DNA of 64,000 nucleotides from Bacillota bacterium (lineage in GTDB: Bacteria > Bacillota > Bacilli > Paenibacillales > NBRC-103111): positions 44,211-108,210 of the forward strand of contig JAEWMH010000038.1 of NCBI GenBank assembly GCA_023393235.1, in the 5' to 3' direction. The notes below the pieces were generated by a model. It worked only from the letters and a program-made list of their open reading frames with translations, was not told where the DNA came from and made no database searches. Within the stretch, counting starts at the first letter, position 1, and each line of letters opens with the position of its first letter. Of the stretch, positions 8,889-18,228 are shown piece after piece. The translations under genes and the position numbers were made by a program.

Positions 8889-8910
8889 CGGTATAACATA
8901 TATCATACCG
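8889..8910. promoter_or_regulatory. Palindrome upstream of putative antitoxin
   Basis: CGGTAT and ATACCG arms separated by 10 bases, about 40 bases upstream of the antitoxin start. This would be a fitting operator for an autoregulating antitoxin; it is inference from position and symmetry. Confidence 0.45.
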
Positions 8911-8962
8911 AATCTTTGTTAAAGGTACAGACCTCATATGGGGTCATGAATAGATTGCAATG

Positions 8963-9008
8963 AAAAAACCGCTCCTTTCAGATGGATTCCATCTTGGAGA
9001 GCGGTTTG
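8963..9008 (-). terminator. Terminator of yfmM
   Basis: Read on the minus strand, an AAACCGCTCTCC arm pairs with GGAGCGGTTT, with an inner AAGATGGAATCCATCT hairpin, and is followed by six T. It lies directly past the yfmM stop. Confidence 0.85.
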
Positions 9009-9016
9009 CTTTAGCT

Positions 9017-10573
9017 TTAAAACACCTTCGTCGTCCAGGACTCGCAGTTCCAGGTGTCGGTGGCCACGTCGCGGTAGAAATCCGGTTCGTGGGAGATCAG
9101 CAGAATGCTTCCTTTGTAGGCCTTCAATGCCCGCTTCAGCTCATCCTTGGCGTCTACGTCCAAATGGTTCGTCGGTTCGTCCAGCACCAGCAGATTGGTT
9201 TCCCGGTTAATCAGCTTGCAGAGCCGGACCTTGGCTTTTTCGCCACCGCTCAGCACCGCAATCTTGCTCTCAATGTGTTTGGTGGTCAGCCCGCATTTGG
9301 CCAGGGCCGCCCGGACCTCGAATTGGGAGTAGGACGGGAACTCCTGCCAGACTTCCTCAATGCAGGTGTTGTAGTTGGCATCCTTCATCTCCTGCTCGAA
9401 GTAGCCGATTTGCAGCAGGTCACCCAGCTCGACGGAGCCGGAAATAGCTTGGATTTGTCCCAAAATACTGCGCAGCAGAGTGGTTTTACCGATGCCGTTG
9501 GCGCCGTAGAGGGCGATCTTTTGTCCCCGCTCCATTCGTAGGTTCAAGGGACGGGACAAGGGGGTATCGTAACCGATCACCAGATCCTTCGCTTCAAACA
9601 CCAGCTTACCGGAGGTGCGGGCGTCCTTGAAGTTGAACTGGGGCTTCGGCTTTTCCTTGGCAAGCTCGATAACCTCCATTTTGTCCAGCTTCTTCTGCCG
9701 CGACATGGCCATATTTCGGGTTGCCACACTGGCTTTGTTCCGGGCAACAAAGTCCTTCAGGTCGGCAATTTCCTGCTGCTGGCGCTTATATGCGGATTCC
9801 AGCTGCTGCTTCTTGGCCTCGTAGACCTGCTGGAAGTATTCGTAATCCCCCACATACCGGGTCAGCGCCTGATTTTCCATATGGTAAATCAGATTGATCA
9901 CGCTGTTCAGGAAGGGAATATCATGGGAGATCAGAATAAACGCATTTTCGTAGCCCTGCAAATACCGCTTCAGCCATTCGATATGCTGCTCATCCAGATA
10001 GTTGGTGGGCTCGTCCAGCATCAGGATGTCCGGCTTCTCCAGAAGCAGCTTGGTCAGAAGCACCTTGGTGCGCTGGCCGCCGGAGAGATCGTTGACGTCC
10101 TTGTCCAGACCAATATCCGTCAAACCAAGGCCGCGGGCAGTTTCATCGATTTTGGCATCGATCATATAGAAATCCTGAGCGGTCAGGATATCCTGGATAG
10201 TGCCTACATCCTCCAGCAGCTGCTCCAGCTCCTCGGGGGACACCTCGCCCATACGGCCGTACATATCATTCATTTCCTGTTCCATGTCGAACAAATATTG
10301 GAAAGCGCCGCGCAGCACGTCCCGGATGCTTTGGCCTTTGGTCAGGACAGCATGCTGGTCCAGATAACCAACCCGGGTCCGTTTGGCCCATTCCACCTTG
10401 CCGTCGTCCGGCTGGAGCTTGCCTGTCACAATGTTCATAAAGGTGGATTTGCCTTCACCGTTGGCGCCGATCAGGCCGATATGCTCACCTTTCAAAAGAC
10501 GGAAGGACATATCCTTGAATATTGCGCGGTCCCCAAAACCGTGACTTAAACCTTCTACATTCAATATACTCAT
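9017..10573 (-). CDS. yfmM: ABC-F family ATPase, YfmM type
   Basis: 518 residues, the size of B. subtilis YfmM, with which the sequence agrees closely as I recall it. Two nucleotide-binding domains are present: Walker A GANGEGKST and GANGIGKTT, signature motifs LSGGQRT and LSGGEKA, and Walker B LMLDEPTNYLDE and LVLDEPTNHLDV. They are joined by the charged P-site linker (YKRQQQEIADLKDFVARN). There is no membrane domain: ABC-F proteins act on the ribosome, in translation regulation or rescue, and some give antibiotic resistance. The exact role of YfmM is unclear. The gene is monocistronic, with its own terminator. Confidence 0.93.
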   Translation of the reverse strand: MSILNVEGLSHGFGDRAIFKDMSFRLLKGEHIGLIGANGEGKSTFMNIVTGKLQPDDGKVEWAKRTRVGYLDQHAVLTKGQSIRDVLRGAFQYLFDMEQEMNDMYGRMGEVSPEELEQLLEDVGTIQDILTAQDFYMIDAKIDETARGLGLTDIGLDKDVNDLSGGQRTKVLLTKLLLEKPDILMLDEPTNYLDEQHIEWLKRYLQGYENAFILISHDIPFLNSVINLIYHMENQALTRYVGDYEYFQQVYEAKKQQLESAYKRQQQEIADLKDFVARNKASVATRNMAMSRQKKLDKMEVIELAKEKPKPQFNFKDARTSGKLVFEAKDLVIGYDTPLSRPLNLRMERGQKIALYGANGIGKTTLLRSILGQIQAISGSVELGDLLQIGYFEQEMKDANYNTCIEEVWQEFPSYSQFEVRAALAKCGLTTKHIESKIAVLSGGEKAKVRLCKLINRETNLLVLDEPTNHLDVDAKDELKRALKAYKGSILLISHEPDFYRDVATDTWNCESWTTKVF

Positions 10574-10679
10574 GGGATGTAAACACCTTTTCCTTTTTTA
10601 CGGTTTCATGTACTTGTCATATTATAAAGGGTTCTGGGCCGTAACTCCACCCGAATTTTGAAAAAAAACGTGAAAATCC

Positions 10680-10711
10680 AAAGAAAGCAGCTCCGTATGT
10701 GCGAAGCTGCC
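10680..10711 (-). terminator. Terminator of the MBL-fold gene
   Basis: GGCAGCT / AGCTGCT arms around a 13-base loop followed, on the minus strand, by TTTCTTT. It lies about 55 bases after the stop of the hydrolase gene. Confidence 0.65.
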
Positions 10712-10766
10712 TTTGTTGTTCTTTTTGAAAACCAGAAAAAGGGAGCAAAAAGTCTCACCGGAAACG

Positions 10767-11612
10767 CTAATCCGTCAAAAACCATTCCAATGCGTGGACA
10801 AACTCCTGGGGCAGCTCCTGTACCTGCAGAAACCTTTTCATGCCTTCCTCAATGTTTGTCTGATTTTTTCCGCATGCCTCAACCAAACGGGCCAGCTCCA
10901 CATAGCGGTCGATATCCTGGCGGAACTCTGCTTTACCCACGGGGGCGGAATGCGATTCTACATATATATCGGCGTCAAAACGGAAAGCCTCATTAGTCAG
11001 CCTCAAAAACTCGCCGCTGGTATACTTCCGCGGGCCTCCGTAAACAGAGGGACCCAGGGCATCCCCCAGAAATAAGGTCTTATCCTCCTGGACAAAAAGA
11101 TAGCAGGAATCCCCGGCATGATCTCCGCCTACATGATGGATTTCACAGCTCACTCCACCCAGGTCCAGCTCCAGCTTCTTTTCAAAAAGAATATCCGGCT
11201 CCCGAATCTCAATGTTGCGGTCAGCCCCATATTCCAGGCGGATGTGCCCCGCACTGCTATCATTGATAATCTGCTGCCGGACCAGATCGTTCAGGGTCTT
11301 ATCCGACCAGTCCAACCCCTTCAGCAGGCGTAAGCGTTCAGCGGTTTCCCTCACCCCGATGGAGGGCACGTTCCACGCGGACAAACCAAAGCTGTGATCC
11401 CAATGCCAATGGGTCAACATCATTATATCCGGGAGGCGTAAACCCCGATTGATCAGCTCCTTCCGGAACTGGGCGGCATGGGACGGTGAAGCCCCGGCAT
11501 CCATCAGCAGAGTCCGCCTTTCCCCAACAATGGCGGCAAGCAAAGGCCGGTCTGTCTCATGCTCCGCATGCATGATCCAAATGTGCCCGCTAATCTGTTC
11601 GAATTGGGTCAT
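10767..11612 (-). CDS. MBL-fold metallo-hydrolase
   Basis: 281 residues with the metallo-beta-lactamase fold. The zinc-binding signature is LTHWHWDHSFG, followed by His in HHVGGDHAGDS, Asp in LFLGDALG and a late His in ESHSAPVG. No signal peptide is seen, so it acts in the cytosol. The family includes thioesterases, glyoxalase II-like enzymes and quorum-lactone hydrolases; the substrate cannot be told from sequence. AAAGGA stands ahead of the ATG. It is flanked by terminators on both sides and is probably transcribed alone. Confidence 0.9.
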   Translation of the reverse strand: MTQFEQISGHIWIMHAEHETDRPLLAAIVGERRTLLMDAGASPSHAAQFRKELINRGLRLPDIMMLTHWHWDHSFGLSAWNVPSIGVRETAERLRLLKGLDWSDKTLNDLVRQQIINDSSAGHIRLEYGADRNIEIREPDILFEKKLELDLGGVSCEIHHVGGDHAGDSCYLFVQEDKTLFLGDALGPSVYGGPRKYTSGEFLRLTNEAFRFDADIYVESHSAPVGKAEFRQDIDRYVELARLVEACGKNQTNIEEGMKRFLQVQELPQEFVHALEWFLTD

Positions 11613-11662
11613 GGAAATGGTCCTTTCTTCTTCATTTTTGTGATACGCTTCCTAGCATTATC

Positions 11663-11693
11663 AAAAAGCCTCCTCAGAATGGGAGGCTTTTTA
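11663..11693 (-). terminator. Terminator of the stalk-domain gene (works both ways)
   Basis: AAAAAGCCTCC / GGAGGCTTTTT with a short loop, T-rich on both strands. It lies between the stop of the stalk-domain gene and the start of the MBL gene. Confidence 0.8.
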
Positions 11694-11715
11694 TTATTAT
11701 GTATTTGGAGAACAT

Positions 11716-12576
11716 TCATTTTGACAAAAAATCGTACAAATACTTCAGATCGATTTGCGTAAAAGATCTTCGAAAATAAGCATCATTCTGGTCCTTTTGC
11801 ACCCTAACTACAATAACTCCAATTCCCCCATACGTATCCCAATAATACATAGCATACTGTTCAGGATGGTCGTCAAGAGCATCAATGAAAAAAACGTTAG
11901 TAAAGGGCAAAAGTAGTTGATACGAATCATCATTTTTATATGGTACTGTCTTTATATCATCAATCATCGATTGAAAGAATTTCTGTAATTTATCTTCATA
12001 CACTCCAGACATTACAGTGTTAATGCTCCATTGCTGCTCCGGATTCTCCTTCCAGAGTTTTTGAACATCTTCTTCTTTTATAAATAAATCATGGGTATTC
12101 TTCTCGCGGTACTTCATTGCACCAGCCGTATTTACACCCATGCGATTCAAATCAATAACACGGTAATATACACTAGAATCACCATAAAAAGTCATTATTC
12201 CATATTCTCTGCCCAGATATTTCATGTACATCGGATTGGGATTGGTCAATTCAATTTCTGCAAAATCCTTCTCCCCTTCCGGCACAGCCGGTTGCCCTTC
12301 ATATCTTGAATTGACATATGCGGTATAGGAGGAGTTATTCCAATTCACATCAGCCCCTAACAAGCCGCTGATTTCTCTGATCGGCAAATAGCTGGTATCG
12401 TTATAAACCAGAATCGGGTTGTCCAGCTTTGCGGTTTTGCCATCGACGATCAGCTTAAAATCCGGACGGAGAAACGCGTCCACCCGCTCGATTCCGTTGG
12501 ATGCCGCAGCCCCTGCCGCAAATGCTCCTGTCAGCAGAAAGGCGAGCAAAGCAACCTTTTTCCGCTTGCTGTTCAA
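11716..12576 (-). CDS. Secreted stalk-domain protein (TTG start)
   Basis: 286 residues. A signal peptide (MNSKRKKVALLAFLLTGAFAAGAAAS) leads into one copper-amine-oxidase N-terminal-type stalk domain (LIVDGKTAKL, YLPIREISGLLGADVNWN, about residues 35-90), then a unique C-terminal domain rich in aromatic residues and strands (YGIMTFYGDSSVYYRVIDL). The family of stalk proteins is very common in Paenibacillus and is generally cell-surface; function is unknown. The start codon is TTG, preceded by GAGGTG at a normal distance. Several acidic residues suggest but do not prove metal binding. Confidence 0.85.
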   Translation of the reverse strand: MNSKRKKVALLAFLLTGAFAAGAAASNGIERVDAFLRPDFKLIVDGKTAKLDNPILVYNDTSYLPIREISGLLGADVNWNNSSYTAYVNSRYEGQPAVPEGEKDFAEIELTNPNPMYMKYLGREYGIMTFYGDSSVYYRVIDLNRMGVNTAGAMKYREKNTHDLFIKEEDVQKLWKENPEQQWSINTVMSGVYEDKLQKFFQSMIDDIKTVPYKNDDSYQLLLPFTNVFFIDALDDHPEQYAMYYWDTYGGIGVIVVRVQKDQNDAYFRRSFTQIDLKYLYDFLSK

Positions 12577-12644
12577 ATCACGTCCACCTCACTTTTGTTA
12601 AACTTCTCCTTATCTTTATCGTCAAAAGCTGCCCGGAAATAAAG

Positions 12645-12714
12645 ACAAAAAAAGCTTGCCGCTAAAGCCTGCCTGCTCCCCTCGGAGTTTGATGACAGAC
12701 CCTCGACAAGCTTT
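12645..12714 (-). terminator. Possible terminator of btr
   Basis: AAAGCTTG / CAAGCTTT arms separated by a long, partly self-pairing loop, with seven T following on the minus strand. It lies just past the btr stop codon. Confidence 0.5.
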
Positions 12715-12752
12715 ATGTACTGTTTGACGACAAAACCGGGTATCGGGTTCAA

Positions 12753-14339
12753 TCAGCTTCCTAAGCCACAGCTTAGCTCCAGCCCCAGAAGCTCATCAAT
12801 AATTTGGCGCTGGCCTAAGGGTGACCAGCTTTTTCCGATCCAGTTGGAGGAGGTAAACAGGCGGCGTTCTTCTCCGGCCTCCTCCGATGAGGCGGCCTGC
12901 AGCTTGGCGAACAAATCAGCTTCGTCCGGTGAACGGTCCGGATCATCGTAAAGGAACATATCCTCCGCTCTGGAGTGCGTCAGTTCCCCCCACCCGTATT
13001 CCCGATAGGCCCCATGTAACGGCACACCGCTGCCCGGGGCAAGACCCAGCTCCTGATATAAAAGTGCATTCAAGGGATGACCTGTCATTCCTTGCACTCT
13101 GATCTTCTCCCCGTACAGGCGGAGATAGCTGAAGCTCCGTCCGCCGTTTTTCGCCGCAAGCAGCCTCCTCGCCATTGCAATACGCTGTTCAATCAGCCGT
13201 ATGCTGGTTTTTGCTTCCTCTTCCCGGCCAACCAGCCCGGCCAGTTGATAATGGACCTTGCGCCAATCTGTGGAAAATTCCAGCATCACGGTAGGCGCAA
13301 TTTCCTGGAGATCCGCACCGAACCGCCGATGGCGGATATCTGCTAAAATGACGTCTGGCTTGGCATTGCGGATCGCCTCCAACTGGCGCTGCTGAAACTG
13401 GGCTAAGGTTTCCTCCTGTCCGGGCAGCCGGATATGCAAAAGCCCATTCATGGCGGAAACCGGCTCCACTCCTATGGAGCGGAGGCAATCCTCGTAACGC
13501 ATGCAGCAGGCCACCGCAATCCGGAGCTGCTTACGCTTGATATACATCGCTGGCGAAATGCCGGTTTCCCGTTTGAATATCCGGCTGAAATAAAATTCAT
13601 TGCCAAAACCGGCGGATTGAGCAGCCCCGCTTACAGTGGCATCCGGCTGGTTAAGCAGCAGCTTGGATTGATGAATACGGATGCCGTTCAGATAATCCAC
13701 CGGTGTAACGCCCATGGCTTTTTTGAAGCTCCGCGAATATGAGGTTGGGGTTAAGCCGGCCAGCTCCGCCAGGGTCTGCAGCCGGATTTTATCCCGGTAA
13801 TGACGGTGCATATATGCGATGCTCCCGTCTAGAATGCCTTCAACTGCAGCTTCGTTTGCTTCCGCCAGCATCTCGTCCGATATCATCTGGAGCAGAGATG
13901 AAAAAAGCTGCTGCACCTGCGCCCTGCCGGTACGCCCCGCCGCATCAAGCAAGGCCAGCCGTTCCAGCACAGGAGCGGTATCCCCCAGACGGATGATCCC
14001 CTGAGGTAAATCGGTACCCGCCTCAGGGGCCAAGGTGCTTGTCCAGTGCCTTCCTTTTCGCCCTACCATCCAAGTCCTGTACAGAAGCACAGTGTATTCC
14101 AGCTCCCCTTCCTTGGGATACAGCTCTGCCCGCATAAAAGGTATTAGATGAAACAGATGACCGGTCTTCAACCGCAGCACCCGTCCATCCAAACGTAACA
14201 GCCCTTCCCCTGAGGTGATCATCACCAGCATCGGGCAAGGTATCCGTCTTACCAATCCGCCTGACGGCTTCAAGCTCCGCTTGAATATGCCGGTCAGGAC
14301 AGTAAAAGTCGAGCTGGAGGTTTGCATACAGGCCGTCAT
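12753..14339 (-). CDS. btr: Btr-like AraC regulator with siderophore-binding domain
   Basis: 528 residues, almost the length of B. subtilis Btr (YbbB). The N-terminal part is a sensory domain. The AraC DNA-binding domain is at about residues 165-265, with helices LAELAGLTPTSYSRSFKKAMG and AGFGNEFYFSRIFKRETG. The C-terminal half is a periplasmic-binding-protein-like domain (AKPDVILADIRH, PTVMLEFSTDW, DMFLYDD) of the ferric-siderophore class, kept in the cytosol. In B. subtilis, Btr senses ferric bacillibactin and activates the feu genes. Here the gene sits directly downstream of a feu-like transporter locus and has its own Fur box. GGGAGGA precedes the ATG. Confidence 0.87.
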   Translation of the reverse strand: MTACMQTSSSTFTVLTGIFKRSLKPSGGLVRRIPCPMLVMITSGEGLLRLDGRVLRLKTGHLFHLIPFMRAELYPKEGELEYTVLLYRTWMVGRKGRHWTSTLAPEAGTDLPQGIIRLGDTAPVLERLALLDAAGRTGRAQVQQLFSSLLQMISDEMLAEANEAAVEGILDGSIAYMHRHYRDKIRLQTLAELAGLTPTSYSRSFKKAMGVTPVDYLNGIRIHQSKLLLNQPDATVSGAAQSAGFGNEFYFSRIFKRETGISPAMYIKRKQLRIAVACCMRYEDCLRSIGVEPVSAMNGLLHIRLPGQEETLAQFQQRQLEAIRNAKPDVILADIRHRRFGADLQEIAPTVMLEFSTDWRKVHYQLAGLVGREEEAKTSIRLIEQRIAMARRLLAAKNGGRSFSYLRLYGEKIRVQGMTGHPLNALLYQELGLAPGSGVPLHGAYREYGWGELTHSRAEDMFLYDDPDRSPDEADLFAKLQAASSEEAGEERRLFTSSNWIGKSWSPLGQRQIIDELLGLELSCGLGS

Positions 14340-14360
14340 TTCCCATCCTCCCGCAATTTA

Positions 14361-14379
14361 TTGAGAATGATTATCACTT
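14361..14379. promoter_or_regulatory. Fur box upstream of btr
   Basis: TTGAGAATGATTATCACTT matches the Fur 7-1-7 consensus (TGATAATnATTATCA) with one or two mismatches and lies 22 bases ahead of the btr start. Iron repression of btr is the expected effect. Confidence 0.8.
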
Positions 14380-14436
14380 AACAGTATAACCGTTCTCGAA
14401 GCAGGAGAAAAGGAAAATTAGTATTTACATTAGTGT

Positions 14437-15009
14437 TTACGAATGTACCGTCAACAGACTGGATACGGATTTGCGTGCAACAGGCTCCGGAATCACCCGG
14501 GGATACCCGACATGGAGAACACCGGCGATTTTTTCTCCGTGGTGGATACCCACAGCCTCACGAAATTCGGGTTCGTAACCGTAGTGATTGGTTTTCCAGA
14601 CTACGCCCACCCCTGCTTCCCAAGCCGCCAGCTGGAAGTTCTGGATCAGACAGCAGACCGCCGCGTAATCCTCATCCCAAACCTTCTGCCGGGGATCCTC
14701 CTTCAAAACCACAATCAGATGGGCTGGAACCTGCTCCAGATAATGCCGTTTGGGCTCCCCGTATTTGGCCCGCTCCTCTGTGGAATATGTTTCCACCATC
14801 GCCTGGGCGAAGGTTTTGCGGGACTCGCCTTGAAAGAGGATAAAGCGCCAGGGCTGGCGGTTCAGATGATTGGGCGCCCATACCGCCACATCAAGCAGCT
14901 GCTCTATCAATTCCTGGGATACTGGCTCCTCCTTGAAAACCCGGATACTTCTCCGCTCCCGTATGATATCCGCAACAGGAGTTGCCGTTTTCTTCGCCGC
15001 TTGCTCCAT
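14437..15009 (-). CDS. Nitroreductase-family protein in the siderophore-uptake operon
   Basis: 190 residues with the nitroreductase (FMN-dependent) fold: IIRERRSIRVFKEEPV at the N-terminus (FMN phosphate-binding arginines), AVWAPNHLNRQPWRF, and GVVWKTNHYGYEPEF, ending in GVLHVGYP. The start is the ATG at 15009 after AGGAGGAG; the longer frame upstream overlaps the permease gene. It lies 22 bases after the second permease gene, so it is probably co-transcribed with it. In this context the enzyme could reduce ferric siderophore or a related ligand, but that is inference; nitroreductases have broad substrate ranges. Confidence 0.88.
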   Translation of the reverse strand: MEQAAKKTATPVADIIRERRSIRVFKEEPVSQELIEQLLDVAVWAPNHLNRQPWRFILFQGESRKTFAQAMVETYSTEERAKYGEPKRHYLEQVPAHLIVVLKEDPRQKVWDEDYAAVCCLIQNFQLAAWEAGVGVVWKTNHYGYEPEFREAVGIHHGEKIAGVLHVGYPRVIPEPVARKSVSSLLTVHS

Positions 15010-15031
15010 TCGATCTCCTCCTCTATGTAAA

Positions 15032-16075
15032 TCACTTATTCCGGTTTCTGTACAGCAAATATATGAAGAAAGGCGCCCCCACCATGGAGGTAAATACGCC
15101 AACAGGCACATCCAGCGGCAAAAAGAAGGTTCTCCCCGCCAAATCCGCCACCAGCACCGTCAGGGCACCCAGCAGTACGGAGACAGGCAGGAGTCTGGCA
15201 AAATTGGAGCCCACCAAACGCCTTGCCATATGGGGAGCCAGCAGCCCTACAAATCCCACATTGCCTGCCACCGAAACGGCGGATGCGGCAAGACCGACGC
15301 TGATCAGTAACAGTACCCGTCTTTTACTCTCCACAGGGCTACCTGCACTAATAGCTGTTTCATCCCCCAGCAGGCTGATAGTAACATGTCTGGCATAGAG
15401 AAACGCCAAAGGCAGCAGCACTGCTACCCATGGCAGGATGGTGGCCACATTGGTCCAATTGGCAGCATATACGGAGCCGGTCATCCATACATAGGCCATG
15501 GCTGCATCATTCCGCGGATTGAAGATAATCATCATCGTGGTGCCCGCCGAGGTTAAGGAAGACATACCGATGCCGATGAGGATTAACCGTACGGGTGAGG
15601 CCCCGTTTTTCCATGCCAGAAGATACAGCAGCATGGAAACCAACACCCCGCCGGCGAAAGCAAAAACAGGCAGCCATCCGATGCCGCTCAACCCAATTCC
15701 ATAGGTCAGGAACAATACCGCCGCTACGGACGCGCCTCCCGTCACCCCGATAATATCCGGGGAAGCCATGGGATTGCGCAGTACCCCTTGCAGGATGGCA
15801 CCTGAACCGGCCAAAGCAGCACCTGCCAAAAGCCCGGTCAGAATCCGGGGCAGCCGGAGCTTTTGCACTACCATAATATGAGCCTCGGAGCCGGAGCCGA
15901 AGAGAGCTGCCAGCACCCTGTCGGGCCGGATGAACATATCTCCCGCTCCAACACTGATTACAGCAGCCACAAATACTAGCACGAAGAGTCCGGCTGTAAC
16001 CGCCAGAGCATGCCGGTTTTGTGCAGATCCGGAAACAGGAAGAGGTGCAGATTGCCGGGAAAGAAGACGTATCAT
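15032..16075 (-). CDS. FecCD-family siderophore permease, second subunit
   Basis: 347 residues, about nine membrane segments. FecCD hallmarks are seen: LAGAALAGSGAILQGVLRNPMASPDIIGVTGG, LIGIGMSS and NVGFVGLLAPHMARRLVG, ending with LPLDVPVGVFTSMVGAPFFIYLLYR. It acts in the membrane as one half of the heterodimeric channel that imports ferric siderophore delivered by a lipoprotein. Its start overlaps the stop of the first permease gene by four bases. By its place next to a Btr-type regulator it resembles FeuC. No ATPase gene is present in the locus; a shared ATPase such as B. subtilis YusV would be needed. Confidence 0.92.
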   Translation of the reverse strand: MIRLLSRQSAPLPVSGSAQNRHALAVTAGLFVLVFVAAVISVGAGDMFIRPDRVLAALFGSGSEAHIMVVQKLRLPRILTGLLAGAALAGSGAILQGVLRNPMASPDIIGVTGGASVAAVLFLTYGIGLSGIGWLPVFAFAGGVLVSMLLYLLAWKNGASPVRLILIGIGMSSLTSAGTTMMIIFNPRNDAAMAYVWMTGSVYAANWTNVATILPWVAVLLPLAFLYARHVTISLLGDETAISAGSPVESKRRVLLLISVGLAASAVSVAGNVGFVGLLAPHMARRLVGSNFARLLPVSVLLGALTVLVADLAGRTFFLPLDVPVGVFTSMVGAPFFIYLLYRNRNK

Positions 16076-17130
16076 GAGCGCATCATCCCCTTTCTGGCCG
16101 CATGGATGAAGAAAGGCGCGCCGATAAGCGCAGTCATTACCCCCACAGGCACCTCTTCCGGTACCATGATGAACCGGGCCGCCAAATCGGCGGAAACCAA
16201 CAGCAAAGCACCCAGCAAGGCACTGCAGGGGATAACCCAGCGGTGGTCCACTCCCACCAAGTACCGCGCCAGATGGGGCACCACCACACCGATAAAACCG
16301 ATCGGACCGGCAATGGACACACTAGCTCCTGCCAACACCAGCACAACCACCCCCAAGGCCGCCTTCAGCAGCAGGGTGCGCTGCCCCAATCCTTGAGCCG
16401 TTTCCTCCCCCATCATCAGCACGTTCAGCTGCGGAGACAGAGCCCATGAGGATGCCAGAGCCACGGCCAGATAAGGCCAGCATTGGATGAGCATATCAGG
16501 CTCACGTCCGGCAATGGTTCCCGTAAGCCAGAACAGTACACTGCCCAGCCCTTGTTTGTTCAGCACCAGAATCCCCTGGGTGAAGGAGGAGAACAAAGCG
16601 GAGATGGCCGCTCCCGCCAGCAGAAGCCGCATGGGCGACAAACCACCCCTGCCCAAGGAACCCAGTGCAAACACAACTGCCGCCGCCAGCGCAGCACCGG
16701 CAAAGCCCATGGCCATCAGCACCGGCATGGAGCTGACGGAGAACATAACGGCGGCCAGCACTACAAAGAAGCTCGCCCCCGCATTAATCCCCAGAATCCC
16801 CGGCGAAGCCAGGGGGTTCCGGGTCAGGGTTTGCATGATGGCCCCCGCCACGGCCAAGCTGCTTCCTACAACGGCGGCAATCAAGGCCCGGGGAAGGCGG
16901 GTAGTGCGGATGATCATTTGCTCCATAATGGCCTCATTATAAGAAAACACCGCCGACCATCCCGTCTCCAGTCGGTAGCGGACTACTCCCAGGAGTAAGC
17001 TCCCGGCCATAGCAGAGGCCAGCAGTACCACAAGTCCCGCCAGCATAGTCCAGCGAAGAGTTTCCCTTCTGTTGTGAACCGTTTTATCTCCCGGCCAGTC
17101 CCGGGCTTTGTTTATCGCTGCATCCGGCAT
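16072..17130 (-). CDS. FecCD-family siderophore permease, first subunit
   Basis: 352 residues with a longer, hydrophilic N-terminus than its partner and around nine membrane segments. Motifs: GSSLAVAGAIMQTLTRNPLASPGILGINAGASF, LAGAAISALF, IAGPIGFIGVVVPHLARYLVG and VPEEVPVGVMTALIGAPFFI. It pairs with the permease encoded just downstream, whose start codon overlaps its stop. It lies 33 bases after the substrate-binding lipoprotein gene and resembles FeuB by position. The start follows AAAGGA at a normal spacing. Both permeases together should form the translocation pore for ferric siderophore. Confidence 0.92.
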   Translation of the reverse strand: MPDAAINKARDWPGDKTVHNRRETLRWTMLAGLVVLLASAMAGSLLLGVVRYRLETGWSAVFSYNEAIMEQMIIRTTRLPRALIAAVVGSSLAVAGAIMQTLTRNPLASPGILGINAGASFFVVLAAVMFSVSSMPVLMAMGFAGAALAAAVVFALGSLGRGGLSPMRLLLAGAAISALFSSFTQGILVLNKQGLGSVLFWLTGTIAGREPDMLIQCWPYLAVALASSWALSPQLNVLMMGEETAQGLGQRTLLLKAALGVVVLVLAGASVSIAGPIGFIGVVVPHLARYLVGVDHRWVIPCSALLGALLLVSADLAARFIMVPEEVPVGVMTALIGAPFFIHAARKGMMRS

Positions 17131-17163
17131 AATCTGTTCCTTTCCGCGTTCTATAAAAAATTC

Positions 17164-18171
17164 CTAACGGACACCTAGATACTTGTAAAGATCATCCAGC
17201 ATACCGTTGGCCGCCAGCACGCCGGCGCTTAGGTTCCATTTCACAACATCCACGGGATAATAATGTCCGCCCTTGCCCCCCTTCATAGTCCCCCATAAAG
17301 GATGGGTGGTCCATGAGGTATGGGCCTGTTTGTTGCCATCATCCCCTTCCTTGAATCGGGTAATATCAAAGATATAATCCCCGTCCAGCTGGGGCATTTG
17401 CTCCTTGGAGGTGAGGTTGACGACGGTTTTCCCCTCTACCTGCTGGGCCTTGGGGCGGGCCAGTCCCAGCTCCTGGAGGATCGTTCCGGCAAATCCCGTT
17501 ATGTACATGCGGGCGCTGCCGTCACTTTCAAAGCGGATAATGGAGATTTCCGTAGAGCCCATGCTGCCCGCCTTTTGCTTAAATTCAGCGACACGCTTCT
17601 CCCATTGCTCCAGAAGCTTGCCTGCCTCCTGGTCCATATACATGGCCTCAGCGCCCAGCTTCAGATTATTCTTCCAGTCAAACACATTCTCCGTCATTAC
17701 CGTGGGAGCAATGCCGCTCAGCTGGGGATATATTTTCTCGTGACGGGATTTGGCGCCGATAATCAGATCGGGCTTCAAAGCCACAATCGCTTCAATATTC
17801 GGCTGTGTCTCTTCCCCCAGGTTCTTGACACCTTCCATCTTGTCCCGCAAAAACAGGTACCACGGCTTTTCCTCCCAGGATTCCACGGACCCTACGGGCT
17901 TCACGCCCAAAGCCACTGCATTATCTGTCATGCCGTTAAATAAAACCACTACCCGCTCCGGTTTTTTCTTCAGCACCGTGGTGCCCATGGCATGCTTGAT
18001 GCTCCGTTCGCTGCCCGTACCGGAGGCCGGTGCCGACGGTGAAGCACCGGCGGTGGCCGGCGAAGCCGCAGGCGTCCCGGCGGAGGCTTCCTCCGTTTGT
18101 GTGCTGCTGCCGCATGCAGCCAACCCCCACACCAGCAGAAGAGGCAATATAAACTTCCAACCTTTCAACAT
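17164..18171 (-). CDS. Ferric-siderophore-binding lipoprotein
   Basis: 335 residues. The lipoprotein signal ends in the lipobox LAAC (Cys20), followed by a Ser/Ala/Pro-rich tether and a helical-backbone (FeuA/FhuD-type) binding protein: KKPERVVVLFNGMTDNAVALGVKPVGS, PNIEAIVALKPDLIIGAKSRHE and DYIFDITRF. It is anchored on the outer face of the membrane and hands ferric siderophore to the two permeases downstream. It is the first gene of the locus, and a strong Fur box lies about 60 bases ahead of its start. FeuA is the likely relative given the Btr-like regulator nearby; the actual siderophore is unknown. Confidence 0.92.
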   Translation of the reverse strand: MLKGWKFILPLLLVWGLAACGSSTQTEEASAGTPAASPATAGASPSAPASGTGSERSIKHAMGTTVLKKKPERVVVLFNGMTDNAVALGVKPVGSVESWEEKPWYLFLRDKMEGVKNLGEETQPNIEAIVALKPDLIIGAKSRHEKIYPQLSGIAPTVMTENVFDWKNNLKLGAEAMYMDQEAGKLLEQWEKRVAEFKQKAGSMGSTEISIIRFESDGSARMYITGFAGTILQELGLARPKAQQVEGKTVVNLTSKEQMPQLDGDYIFDITRFKEGDDGNKQAHTSWTTHPLWGTMKGGKGGHYYPVDVVKWNLSAGVLAANGMLDDLYKYLGVR

Positions 18172-18228
18172 GAACGTAAATCCTCCCTTGCCTGCACTGC
18201 CTCTCTGGAGCAGCTGGCCTTAATGTTA